A stretch of DNA of 12,609 nt, taken from assembly GCA_025356615.1 (NCBI GenBank), contig JANXSH010000883.1, positions 1 through 12,609 of the forward strand, given 5' to 3'. The notes beneath the pieces are model-generated. The model was not told the DNA's origin, made no database searches, and worked only from the letters and a program-made list of their open reading frames with translations. This stretch comes from Planctomycetia bacterium. Its GTDB lineage: Bacteria > Planctomycetota > Planctomycetia > Gemmatales > Gemmataceae. The stretch's first letter is position 1, and each line of letters opens with the position of its first letter. Made by a program: the position numbers and the translations under genes. Positions 1 through 5,397 of the stretch are shown one piece after another.

Positions 1-261
1 TGAAGTAGTCAGGCAAAAACCCTCGCTGGCGCGTCGGGCTAAGATTACTGCGATACTTTCGTGATGAGACAATCAGCTGACAAGCAACGAGGAGTTATGG
101 GCGAAATCCCGAAGGCTGATGAATCGGGCGATCTTTGGCAAGCCCCTAGACCCCTTAAGGGAGGGAGTCCCCTTGGTTCGCCCGGACACACCGATAGCCC
201 ATGTCCTGATCCGCTAACTACCTGTCATGTAGGCATTCCCGCGCCGCGTGAACACTATGGC
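1..261. other. Region without a confident gene
   Basis: An open frame runs from about 43 into the DUF309 gene, and it has a GTG at 61 and an ATG at 97 with GAGGAG only 2 nt upstream. However, the residues before about position 262 resemble no family I know. The base composition is less GC-rich and lacks the strong G/C third-position bias that begins near 285. It contains a short perfect palindrome, CCCTTAAGGG (152-161). I see no tRNA, transposase remnant or clear promoter. It may be an upstream intergenic region or the scar of an older insertion. Confidence 0.4.
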
Positions 262-795
262 GTGCGTGAAAGGGGGCATGATGAGGTCTTCGTCCCCCTC
301 CTCCCCGACGAGGCGCTCCCCCCCTACACCTTCGTCCCCGGTCAGGCTCCCCACCCCGAGAGCGACCCCGCCGGCCACTCGTTCGGCCACTCGCGCGGCC
401 CCGCAACCATCGACGTGAATGATTGGCACCACTGCCGCGTCTACCTCCGCGGGATCGACCTCTTCAACGCCGGGTTCCGCTGGGAGAGCCACGTCGAGTT
501 CGAGAGCTTGTGGCTCGCCTGCGGCCGGCGCGGCCCGATGGCGGACTACTTCAAGGCGTGGGTCAAGCTCGCCGCTGCCGGCGTCAAGCATCGTGAGGGC
601 ATGGGTGATGGCGTGAAGTCGCACGCCGCTCGCGCCGCCGAGCTGTTGCGCGGCGTCGTCGAGGCACACGGGAACTCCTCTTTTCTCGGCTTCGACCTCG
701 CCGAGTTGATCCGTTTCGCGGATACTATCCATCAGGCCGGTTGGCCCGCGCGCTCGCCCGTGGTGCTGCCGAGGATGCCCGATGAGACGTGTTGA
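262..795 (+). CDS. DUF309 domain-containing protein
   Basis: About 177 aa from the GTG chosen here. The N-terminal part has a proline-rich segment (LPPYTFVPGQAPHP, then DPAGHSFG) of a kind often found ahead of DUF309 domains in planctomycetes. The DUF309 core follows: a YLRGIDLFNAGFRWESHVEFE segment matching the family's 'G..lF..g.ywEsHe.wE.lW' pattern, then W..L...A.GVKHREG, with the His and Glu residues conserved in the family. DUF309 proteins are small helical proteins of unknown function. The start is uncertain: the frame is open to about 43, GTG262 is the last start before the recognisable domain, and it has no good Shine-Dalgarno. The 3' end overlaps the next gene by 14 nt, implying translational coupling. 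Family assignment is fairly secure; function is unknown. Confidence 0.75.
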   Translation: MRERGHDEVFVPLLPDEALPPYTFVPGQAPHPESDPAGHSFGHSRGPATIDVNDWHHCRVYLRGIDLFNAGFRWESHVEFESLWLACGRRGPMADYFKAWVKLAAAGVKHREGMGDGVKSHAARAAELLRGVVEAHGNSSFLGFDLAELIRFADTIHQAGWPARSPVVLPRMPDETC

Positions 796-2041
796 CCGCA
801 TCACCCTTGTTCTGCTCGTGTTCGCTCCTCTCGCCCTCGCCGTGGACGAGCCGCGCCCCAAGGACTGGCCCGGCTGGCGCGGGGCGGATCGGACGGGCGT
901 CTCGAGCGAAAAAGGCCTCCTGAAGACTTGGCCGAAGGAGGGGCCGAAGCTCCTCTGGACCTGCACGGGCCTCGGCGAGGGGTACTCGACGCCCTCGGTA
1001 GCCGGGGGCAAGCTGTTCGTCATGGGCAGCCTGAAGGGCGAGGAATTCGTCCACGCGATCGACCCCCGCGACGGGAAGATCCTCTGGTCGCGCAAGATCG
1101 GCAAGGTCGGCGAGAACATCGGGCCGCCCTACCCCGGCCCGCGCGCGACGCCGACCATCGAAGGCGATCGGCTCTATACCCTCGGCTCCGACGGGGATCT
1201 CGTCTGTCTCGAGTGCGGCTCCGGCAAGGTCGTCTGGGCCAGGCACCTCGTTACGGAGTTCGAGGGCAACCGCGGCCCCTGGGCCTACACCGAGTCGCCG
1301 CTCGTCGATGGCGACGCCATCGTCTGCACACCCGGCGGGCCGAAGGCGGCCATGCTCAAGCTCGACAAGAAGACCGGCAAGATCATTTGGCAGATGCCCC
1401 TCGAAGAGGCCCATGTCGCGGGCTATTCCTCACTCGTCGTCGCCGAGGTCGGCAAGCGTCGGCTCTACGTCCAGTTCATGGGTGCGGCACTCGTCGGCGT
1501 CGATGCCACGACCGGCAAGTTCCAGTGGAAGTATCGCAAGAACGTCGGCGGCGTCAACGCGATGACGCCCATCGTCCACGATGGTTGCGTCTTCACCTCC
1601 GCCGCCGGCACCGCAGGTGCCGGCGGCGATGCCTTGCTGCGACTCACGGCGACCGAGGCGGGTGTGACCGCGAAGCAAGTCTACCTGCTGGCGAACATGA
1701 AGAACTTCCACGGCGGCGTCGTCCGCATCGGAGGCGAACTCTACGGCACCGGCAGCGTGGGCCTCGTCTGCCTCGACTTCATGACGGGAGAGGTGAAGTG
1801 GAAGCATCGCTCCATCGGCCAAGGCTCCCTGATGGCGGCGGACGGTCATCTCTACCTGCGCAACACCAGCGGGCAAGTCGCCCTCGTCGAGGCACAACCC
1901 ACTCGCTACGTCGAGACGGGCCGATTTACCCAGGCTCAGCGCAGCAAGTTTCCCGTGTTCGCCCACCCCGTCGTCGTCGGTGGCCGGCTCTACCTGCGAG
2001 ACGCCGACCTGTTGTTCTGCCACGAGATCCAGGCGAGGTGA
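782..2041 (+). CDS. Exported PQQ-like beta-propeller repeat protein
   Basis: 419 aa. Residues 1-20 form a signal peptide: RR near the start, a LVLLVFAPLALA core and probable cleavage after ALA, so the protein is periplasmic or exported. The mature N-terminus has the planctomycete DWPGWRGADRTGVS signature (28-41). It is followed by repeated propeller strands of the type 'D..tGKi.W': IDPRDGKILW (about 93-102), then CGSGKVVW, KKTGKIIW, ATTGKFQW and FMTGEVKW. This is the PQQ_2/BamB-like fold. Members are often annotated as alcohol dehydrogenases, but I see no evidence for bound PQQ or catalysis, and many are scaffold or binding proteins. ATG782 starts inside the end of the DUF309 gene. The stop lies 3 nt before mug, whose ribosome binding site GAGGTG sits in the last codons of this gene. 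Confidence 0.85.
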   Translation: MRRVDRITLVLLVFAPLALAVDEPRPKDWPGWRGADRTGVSSEKGLLKTWPKEGPKLLWTCTGLGEGYSTPSVAGGKLFVMGSLKGEEFVHAIDPRDGKILWSRKIGKVGENIGPPYPGPRATPTIEGDRLYTLGSDGDLVCLECGSGKVVWARHLVTEFEGNRGPWAYTESPLVDGDAIVCTPGGPKAAMLKLDKKTGKIIWQMPLEEAHVAGYSSLVVAEVGKRRLYVQFMGAALVGVDATTGKFQWKYRKNVGGVNAMTPIVHDGCVFTSAAGTAGAGGDALLRLTATEAGVTAKQVYLLANMKNFHGGVVRIGGELYGTGSVGLVCLDFMTGEVKWKHRSIGQGSLMAADGHLYLRNTSGQVALVEAQPTRYVETGRFTQAQRSKFPVFAHPVVVGGRLYLRDADLLFCHEIQAR

Positions 2042-2044
2042 ATC

Positions 2045-2614
2045 GTGGCCGAAATCCCCCCACGCCCCACGAAAGCCCAGGTCGCCGGGGCGGCGAATCT
2101 CCTGGTCCCCGACGTGATCGCCGACGACCTCGACGTGCTGTTCGTCGGCATCAACCCCGGCCTCTACTCGGCGGCGATCGGCTACCACTTCGGCAGGCCC
2201 GGCAACCGATTCTGGCCCGCGCTGCACCTCGGCGGGTTCACGCCGCGCGTGCTGTCGCCCTGGGAGAACGACCTCCTGCTCGGGGAGCGCCTCGGCATCA
2301 CCAACGTCGTCGAGCGGGCCAGCGCCCGCGCCGACGAACTCACGCGCGACGAACTCGTCGCCGGCGCGGCGGTGCTGGCGGAGAAGATCGACCGCCACGC
2401 CCCGCGCGTCGCCGCCCTGCTCGGCGTCACATCGTACCGCATCGCCTTCCGCCGCCCCAAGGCGACCGTCGGCCTCCAGGCGGAGAAGATCGGCGATACC
2501 GAGTTGTGGGTCTTGCCGAACCCCAGCGGCCTCAACGCCCACTACCAGCTGCCCGACCTGGGCCGTCTCTTCGCCGAACTACGCGACCACGTCCGACCAC
2601 CCGAAAGAGGATGA
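2045..2614 (+). CDS. mug: Mismatch-specific uracil/thymine-DNA glycosylase (Mug)
   Basis: 189 aa, slightly longer than E. coli Mug. The protein removes uracil or thymine mispaired with guanine, and ethenocytosine, from DNA to start base-excision repair. Both glycosylase motifs are present: GINPGL at 35-40, whose Asn37 corresponds to the family's catalytic Asn, and NPSGLNAHY at 159-167, the minor-groove/mismatch-recognition loop. HFGRPGNRFWPAL (48-60) is the conserved substrate-pocket segment between them. The GTG start at 2045 is supported by GAGGTG at 2035-2040 and by the hydrophobic strand DVLFVGINPG falling at the usual distance. It is probably co-transcribed with the PQQ-propeller gene upstream and the NTF2-like gene downstream (7-nt gap); these have no obvious link to DNA repair. 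Confidence 0.9.
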   Translation: MAEIPPRPTKAQVAGAANLLVPDVIADDLDVLFVGINPGLYSAAIGYHFGRPGNRFWPALHLGGFTPRVLSPWENDLLLGERLGITNVVERASARADELTRDELVAGAAVLAEKIDRHAPRVAALLGVTSYRIAFRRPKATVGLQAEKIGDTELWVLPNPSGLNAHYQLPDLGRLFAELRDHVRPPERG

Positions 2615-2621
2615 CCTTATC

Positions 2622-3005
2622 ATGTCCGAATCCGAGAACGAAATCGTGACCCTGACCCACCGCCTGCTCGACAGCATCAGCAGCGGCGACTGGGCGACCT
2701 ACGCCGAACTGTGCGACCCGAGCCTGTCCGCCATCGAGTCGGAGGCCCCCGGCCAGGTCGTCGTCGGACTCGACTTCCACAAGTTCTACTTCGACCTCGG
2801 CGGGGTGCGCGGCCGGCACCGCACGACGATGACCGGCACTTCGGTGCGCCTCATGGGCGAGGGGGCCGTCATCACCTACGCGCGGCTCGTCCAGCGCGTC
2901 GATGGCGACGGCAAGCCGATCACCGCGACGAGCATGGAGACGCGAGTCTGGCAGAAGCGCGAGGGCAAATGGAAGCACGTCCACTTCCACCGCACGCCGA
3001 TGTGA
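2622..3005 (+). CDS. CaMKII-association-domain / NTF2-like small protein
   Basis: 127 aa, a single NTF2-like cone fold of the DUF4440/SnoaL-like type, closest to the calcium/calmodulin-dependent kinase II association domain family. Visible hallmarks are the N-terminal helix LTHRLLDSISSGDWATYAEL, CDPSLSAIESEAPG, GLDFHKFYFD (residues about 47-56), then alternating strands ending with ETRVWQKREGKWKHVHFHR. In eukaryotic CaMKII this domain only oligomerises the kinase. In bacteria the family stands alone, and its ligand or partner is generally unknown. The start at ATG2622 has AAAGAGG (2604-2610) 11 nt upstream. The gene ends 7 nt from the convergent small Rpn ORF, with no room for an independent terminator outside coding DNA. 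Confidence 0.85.
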   Translation: MSESENEIVTLTHRLLDSISSGDWATYAELCDPSLSAIESEAPGQVVVGLDFHKFYFDLGGVRGRHRTTMTGTSVRLMGEGAVITYARLVQRVDGDGKPITATSMETRVWQKREGKWKHVHFHRTPM

Positions 3006-3012
3006 GGGCGGT

Positions 3013-3297
3013 TCAGGAGGCGTCGTTCGGTGGCAAGAGTTGCCGCTCGAGACGATTCGCGAGTTCGGTCAGGTCGCCCAATGAGAGCTTTCTCAACTCC
3101 TCCTTGGGGGTTAGAGGCTGCTTCAGACGATGCTGGGCGGAGAGGATCCTTCCCATCTCCAGCCCCCTTTCATAGCCCTCGGCCTCACCGATCTCCTGCG
3201 CGTGCGTGTTCACATACTCGCGGGTGGCGATGTCGGCATCGTTCTGCCGTCGCGCTAGGCACGCGTGACGCTCTAGCTCACCCTCTCGCATCTGCAT
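3013..3297 (-). CDS. Small Rpn C-terminal-domain protein (possible free-standing RpnS-like product)
   Basis: 94 aa. The whole protein matches only the C-terminal region of the Rpn nuclease encoded just upstream: MQMREGELERHACLARRQ against MRIRESEQDRQAYLARRQ, then a nearly identical NDADIATREYVNTHAQE block, then a diverged helical tail (LKQPLTPKEELRKLSLGDLTELANRLERQLLPPNDAS). It lacks the catalytic PD-(D/E)XK domain. ATG3297 is preceded by GAGGAGG with a 5-nt spacer, a near-ideal Shine-Dalgarno. It lies 47 nt after the nuclease stop and probably shares its transcript. Recognisable homology continues about 12 residues before the start, so it arose from a truncated second rpn copy. It could be a decaying remnant, but the intact frame, good RBS and amino-acid-level divergence argue for a translated product. 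Confidence 0.65.
   Translation of the reverse strand: MQMREGELERHACLARRQNDADIATREYVNTHAQEIGEAEGYERGLEMGRILSAQHRLKQPLTPKEELRKLSLGDLTELANRLERQLLPPNDAS
3189..3264 (-). repeat. Direct repeat copy A (rpn C-terminal core)
   Basis: 76 nt that align without gaps to 3506-3581 with 4 mismatches (72/76). It encodes the segment from about ARLARRQ-equivalent residues through NDADIATREYVNTHAQE in the small Rpn ORF. Flanking sequence in the two genes is much less similar. Confidence 0.85.
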
Positions 3298-3344
3298 CGG
3301 AACCTCCTCGACTCGTCGAATGGCGGTCGATGAGCGAGTAGAAC

Positions 3345-3614
3345 TTACGGCGCGTCGTCCGGGGGCAAGGCTTGCCGCTCGAGCCTGTCGGCGAGGGCGG
3401 TCAGGTCGGCCAGGGTGAACCGTTCCAACTCTTCCCTGGCGGTCACAGGCTGCTTCAAGACACGTTGCGCGAACTGGATCTGCCCGATCCTTCCCTTGAT
3501 CTCGCCGAGCTCCTGCGCGTGCGTGTTCACATACTCGCGCGTGGCGATGTCGGCGTCGTTCTGCCGTCGCGCTAGGTACGCTTGCCGGTCTTGCTCGCTC
3601 TCTCGGATTCGCAT
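3345..3614 (-). CDS. Putative internal in-frame short product of the rpn gene (RpnS-like, 89 aa)
   Basis: Met204 of the nuclease is an ATG at 3614 preceded by GGAGG with the 5-nt spacer TTCTG, a strong ribosome binding site inside the coding frame. Translation from it would yield only the C-terminal helical domain. In E. coli rpn genes a C-terminal short form made from an internal start has been reported to block toxicity of the long nuclease. Here the separate downstream paralogue (3013-3297) begins at the exactly aligned Met with GGAGGTTCCGATG, against GGAGGTTCTGATG here. The alignment and motif are visible in the sequence; that the site is used, and that the product is an antitoxin, is inference. 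Confidence 0.5.
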   Translation of the reverse strand: MRIRESEQDRQAYLARRQNDADIATREYVNTHAQELGEIKGRIGQIQFAQRVLKQPVTAREELERFTLADLTALADRLERQALPPDDAP

Positions 3615-4223
3615 CAGAACCTCCATTGCTTGGATGATCGCCGGCGTTTCCAGTTGCTCGGGCAACGCCTTCGGATCCATCTCCATCGCGTGCGTCAAAA
3701 AATAGCACCATCGTTCTATCGGCGTCGCGACCTGCTCCGCCTCCGAACGAAACTTGCTCAGTTCGATCGTGTGAATCTCCGCGTCCTTGCAGAACAGGAT
3801 ATTCCGTTCCGCATCCACCATGCGGAAGACGTGGTGGACCTCGTCATCCTCGAAGCGATTCTGGGTGAGGATGCAGAGGACCACCGTGGGCACGAGCGTT
3901 GCATGATAGTCGCCCTTTTGCAGTTGCTCCGCGTAAGCGCCCGCCCAGTTGAACAGGATCCGCTTGGGAAAGAACCACGGAACGAGCTTCTGCATCTCGA
4001 GCAAGAACGGCCGCCCCGCCTGGTCCTTCGCCCGGATGTCGAAGATGGCCTGCTTGTCGTTCTCGAACTCCTTCTCGGTGAACGGGTTCAGGAGCGTGAC
4101 CTCGCGCACGAGTGGCCCCGTCACCACCGCGTTGAGCAGATCGACGAGGAGCGCGGCGTTGCTCGGCGTCCCGAAGAGGCGCTTGAAGGCGAAGTCTACC
4201 GTCGGGTCGATCTCAGGGGACAC
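3345..4223 (-). CDS. Rpn family recombination-promoting nuclease / PD-(D/E)XK nuclease family putative transposase
   Basis: 292 aa, full length for the family. The N-terminus has the diagnostic DPTVDFAFKRLFGTPSNAALL (residues 6 on) and LLVDLLNAVV. The catalytic PD-(D/E)XK core follows: FENDKQAIFDIRAKD with Asp62, then GRPFLLEMQ with Glu76-x-Gln78, the E-x-Q variant usual in Rpn proteins. Next come the RILFNWAGAYAEQL helix and a long helical C-terminal region. Rpn proteins are DNA endonucleases linked to RecA-independent recombination and, in E. coli, to phage defence and toxicity. The GTG start at 4223 is chosen because GAGGAGG lies 6 nt upstream and the family N-terminus begins right there; the frame stays open further upstream, but that sequence is unlike the family. 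No terminal inverted repeats mark it as a transposon. Confidence 0.88.
   Translation of the reverse strand: MSPEIDPTVDFAFKRLFGTPSNAALLVDLLNAVVTGPLVREVTLLNPFTEKEFENDKQAIFDIRAKDQAGRPFLLEMQKLVPWFFPKRILFNWAGAYAEQLQKGDYHATLVPTVVLCILTQNRFEDDEVHHVFRMVDAERNILFCKDAEIHTIELSKFRSEAEQVATPIERWCYFLTHAMEMDPKALPEQLETPAIIQAMEVLMRIRESEQDRQAYLARRQNDADIATREYVNTHAQELGEIKGRIGQIQFAQRVLKQPVTAREELERFTLADLTALADRLERQALPPDDAP
3506..3581 (-). repeat. Direct repeat copy B (rpn C-terminal core)
   Basis: Partner of 3189-3264, offset by 317 nt, located in the full-length nuclease gene. Homologous recombination between the copies would delete about 317 bp and fuse the two C-terminal regions in frame-compatible register. Confidence 0.85.
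3612..3626 (-). promoter_or_regulatory. Internal Shine-Dalgarno and start codon within rpn
   Basis: On the minus strand GGAGG (3624-3620) is followed by TTCTG and ATG (3614-3612). An alternative in-frame ATG at 3626 overlaps the SD itself. The same SD-spacer-ATG arrangement precedes the free-standing paralogue at 3297. Confidence 0.5.
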
Positions 4224-4262
4224 GGCTCGCCTCCTCGTCTCGACCCATTTTGCCGGATCGAC

Positions 4263-4288
4263 TCGCCGGATGCAACGCCATCCGGCGA
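4263..4288. promoter_or_regulatory. Perfect 10-bp hairpin in divergent intergenic region
   Basis: TCGCCGGATG (4263-4272), loop CAACGC, CATCCGGCGA (4279-4288). It lies 40 nt upstream of the rpn GTG and about 120 nt upstream of the plus-strand gene, so it may be a 5' leader structure for rpn or an operator shared by the divergent genes. No T-run follows on either strand, so a terminator is unlikely. Confidence 0.4.
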
Positions 4289-4290
4289 TC

Positions 4291-4320
4291 CGCCCCACCC
4301 GAGGACTCCTCGCCCCACCC
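4291..4320. promoter_or_regulatory. Palindrome flanked by 10-bp direct repeats (operator candidate)
   Basis: CGCCCCACCC occurs at 4291-4300 and again at 4311-4320. Between and overlapping them lies the 13-bp palindrome CGAGGACTCCTCG (4300-4312). The site sits between the divergent rpn and dioxygenase-like genes, a usual place for a regulator binding site. No -35/-10 pair is convincing; TATCAT at 4330-4335 is a possible -10 for the plus-strand gene. Confidence 0.3.
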
Positions 4321-4407
4321 CGTTCCCGTATCATGACATTTGTCGAACCGTACCACCCTGACCCAGAAGCGGACCTGATGCTGACCTTGCCTCGCGGAGT
4401 CGATCCC

Positions 4408-5109
4408 ATGATCTCGGAACGCCACCTCGCGCCCGCCGCGCTCGACTCGCCCACGAGCCGGGCGCGCGTCGTCGAAGCCGTCGCCCCGCTGGTCTTCCGC
4501 ACGGACCTCGAAGCGCCGGGCTTCATGCTCCTCGACCTGGGCCACGAACACTCCCCCGCCCGCTTCCGCGCCCACCTCGTCGATCTGGGCCGAACGCTCG
4601 CCGACCACTACGCGCTCGAGTTCGGCGACGCGCTGCGCTTCGTCTCCTGTAGCCGATTCGACCAGCAGTCCCCGACCCGCCCCCACCGCGACGGCGGGCC
4701 GGACGCCTCGCTCCTGCTCCTCGGCTACGAGCCGACCTCCGTCGCGAGCACGGTCTACCTGCTCGACTATACCCGCGCCGCCGCCGACCGGGATCTCACC
4801 CCCGTCGAGTACCTCGACGCCTTCAACCCCGCCTTCGGCACCAACGCCCGCCTCCTCGACAGCTACACCGAGGAGGCCGACGGCTTCGACCCCACGCGCT
4901 ACCAAATCCTGATCGTGAACAACAGCTGCCTCCCCTATGCCGACCGCCACCGGGGCATGCTCGGCGTCCTGCATCACGCCGTCATCTTCGCACCCGACCG
5001 GACCCGCTCGCGCGTCATCGACTCCGTCCTGCTCGGCGTCACCGAAACGGGTTTGGATGACGCACGGCTCGATGCGTTCGTCGTCAATGGTGTTGCGGCG
5101 ACGGCGTGA
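4408..5109 (+). CDS. Hypothetical protein, possible 2OG-Fe(II) dioxygenase-like fold
   Basis: 233 aa from ATG4408. The sequence has features compatible with a 2-oxoglutarate/Fe(II) dioxygenase double-stranded beta-helix: RPHRDGG (His93-x-Asp95) as a potential metal pair, a hydrophobic strand SLLLLGYEP after it, QILIVNNSCLPY, then a distal His (GVLHHAVIF, 189/190) followed by basic residues R198/R200 that could bind a co-substrate. I do not recognise a named subfamily. No signal peptide or membrane segment is visible, so it is probably cytoplasmic. In-frame ATGs at 4333, 4378 and 4408 are possible; 4408 is preferred because CGGAG lies 8 nt upstream and the residues before it look non-conserved. 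It is divergent from rpn and shares a 184-bp intergenic region with it. The enzymatic assignment is tentative. Confidence 0.6.
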   Translation: MISERHLAPAALDSPTSRARVVEAVAPLVFRTDLEAPGFMLLDLGHEHSPARFRAHLVDLGRTLADHYALEFGDALRFVSCSRFDQQSPTRPHRDGGPDASLLLLGYEPTSVASTVYLLDYTRAAADRDLTPVEYLDAFNPAFGTNARLLDSYTEEADGFDPTRYQILIVNNSCLPYADRHRGMLGVLHHAVIFAPDRTRSRVIDSVLLGVTETGLDDARLDAFVVNGVAATA

Positions 5110-5397
5110 CTCGAATGTCGCATTATGTGGAAGAAGAGAAAATACATATATTGCCCGGATTCTGCTTGCCATCGCGAGAACCGGTCTCTACGATACGTTT
5201 GACACTTCGGAAGCATGTTCCTCGACCGTTCGTTCCAATCACGTTTGTTGTTATAGCCTGGAATGGCAGTGCCATTCGACGACAGAGCCTCATTCTCTCT
5301 GAAAAACCAAGGATCGGGCGTGCGGTCGAGCATCCGTACCGAATGTCGATGGAAGGCGTGCATGTACGAGGTTCTTTTCCCCGAAGGAGTTCTCACC
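5110..5397. other. Intergenic region upstream of the surface-protein gene
   Basis: 288 nt, clearly more AT-rich than its surroundings, with no convincing ORF. It probably carries the promoter of the following gene: TTGACA is present at 5199-5204, but no good -10 element is correctly spaced from it. It contains the 17-bp palindrome listed separately and the ribosome binding site GAAGGAG (5383-5389), 8 nt ahead of ATG5398. Confidence 0.4.
5261..5277. promoter_or_regulatory. 17-bp perfect palindrome (operator candidate)
   Basis: GAATGGCA, central G, TGCCATTC. The single-base centre suits a dimeric DNA-binding protein better than an RNA hairpin. It lies 120 nt before the start of the surface-protein gene. 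Confidence 0.35.

Noticed and set aside
152..161. Palindrome CCCTTAAGGG
   Set aside because: Ten bases with no loop and no context; too short to claim as a functional site.
61..261. 5' end of a group II intron or reverse-transcriptase ORF
   Set aside because: The translated segment resembles no reverse-transcriptase motif I can verify and no domain V-like hairpin is visible.
1430..2542. 370-codon minus-strand open frame
   Set aside because: Shadow of the PQQ-propeller and mug genes; low-complexity Ala/Val/Asp content and no family match.
928..2649. 573-codon plus-strand open frame rich in Arg and Pro
   Set aside because: It overlaps the PQQ-propeller and mug genes in another frame; the composition is that of a GC-rich shadow frame and no domain is visible.
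3298..3711. Upstream extension of the small Rpn ORF frame
   Set aside because: Beyond about 12 residues it only reads the nuclease gene out of frame and shows no homology.
3013..4223. Rpn locus as a mobile element because of the 'putative transposase' family name
   Set aside because: No terminal inverted repeats or target duplications were seen; the family label is historical and the proteins are nucleases.
4224..4526. Upstream extension of the Rpn reading frame
   Set aside because: The frame is open, but the Ser/Arg-rich residues do not fit the family, it runs through the divergent promoter region, and GTG4223 has a strong SD.
4213..5172. 319-codon minus-strand open frame
   Set aside because: Antisense to the dioxygenase-like gene, Glu/Gly/Val-rich shadow composition.
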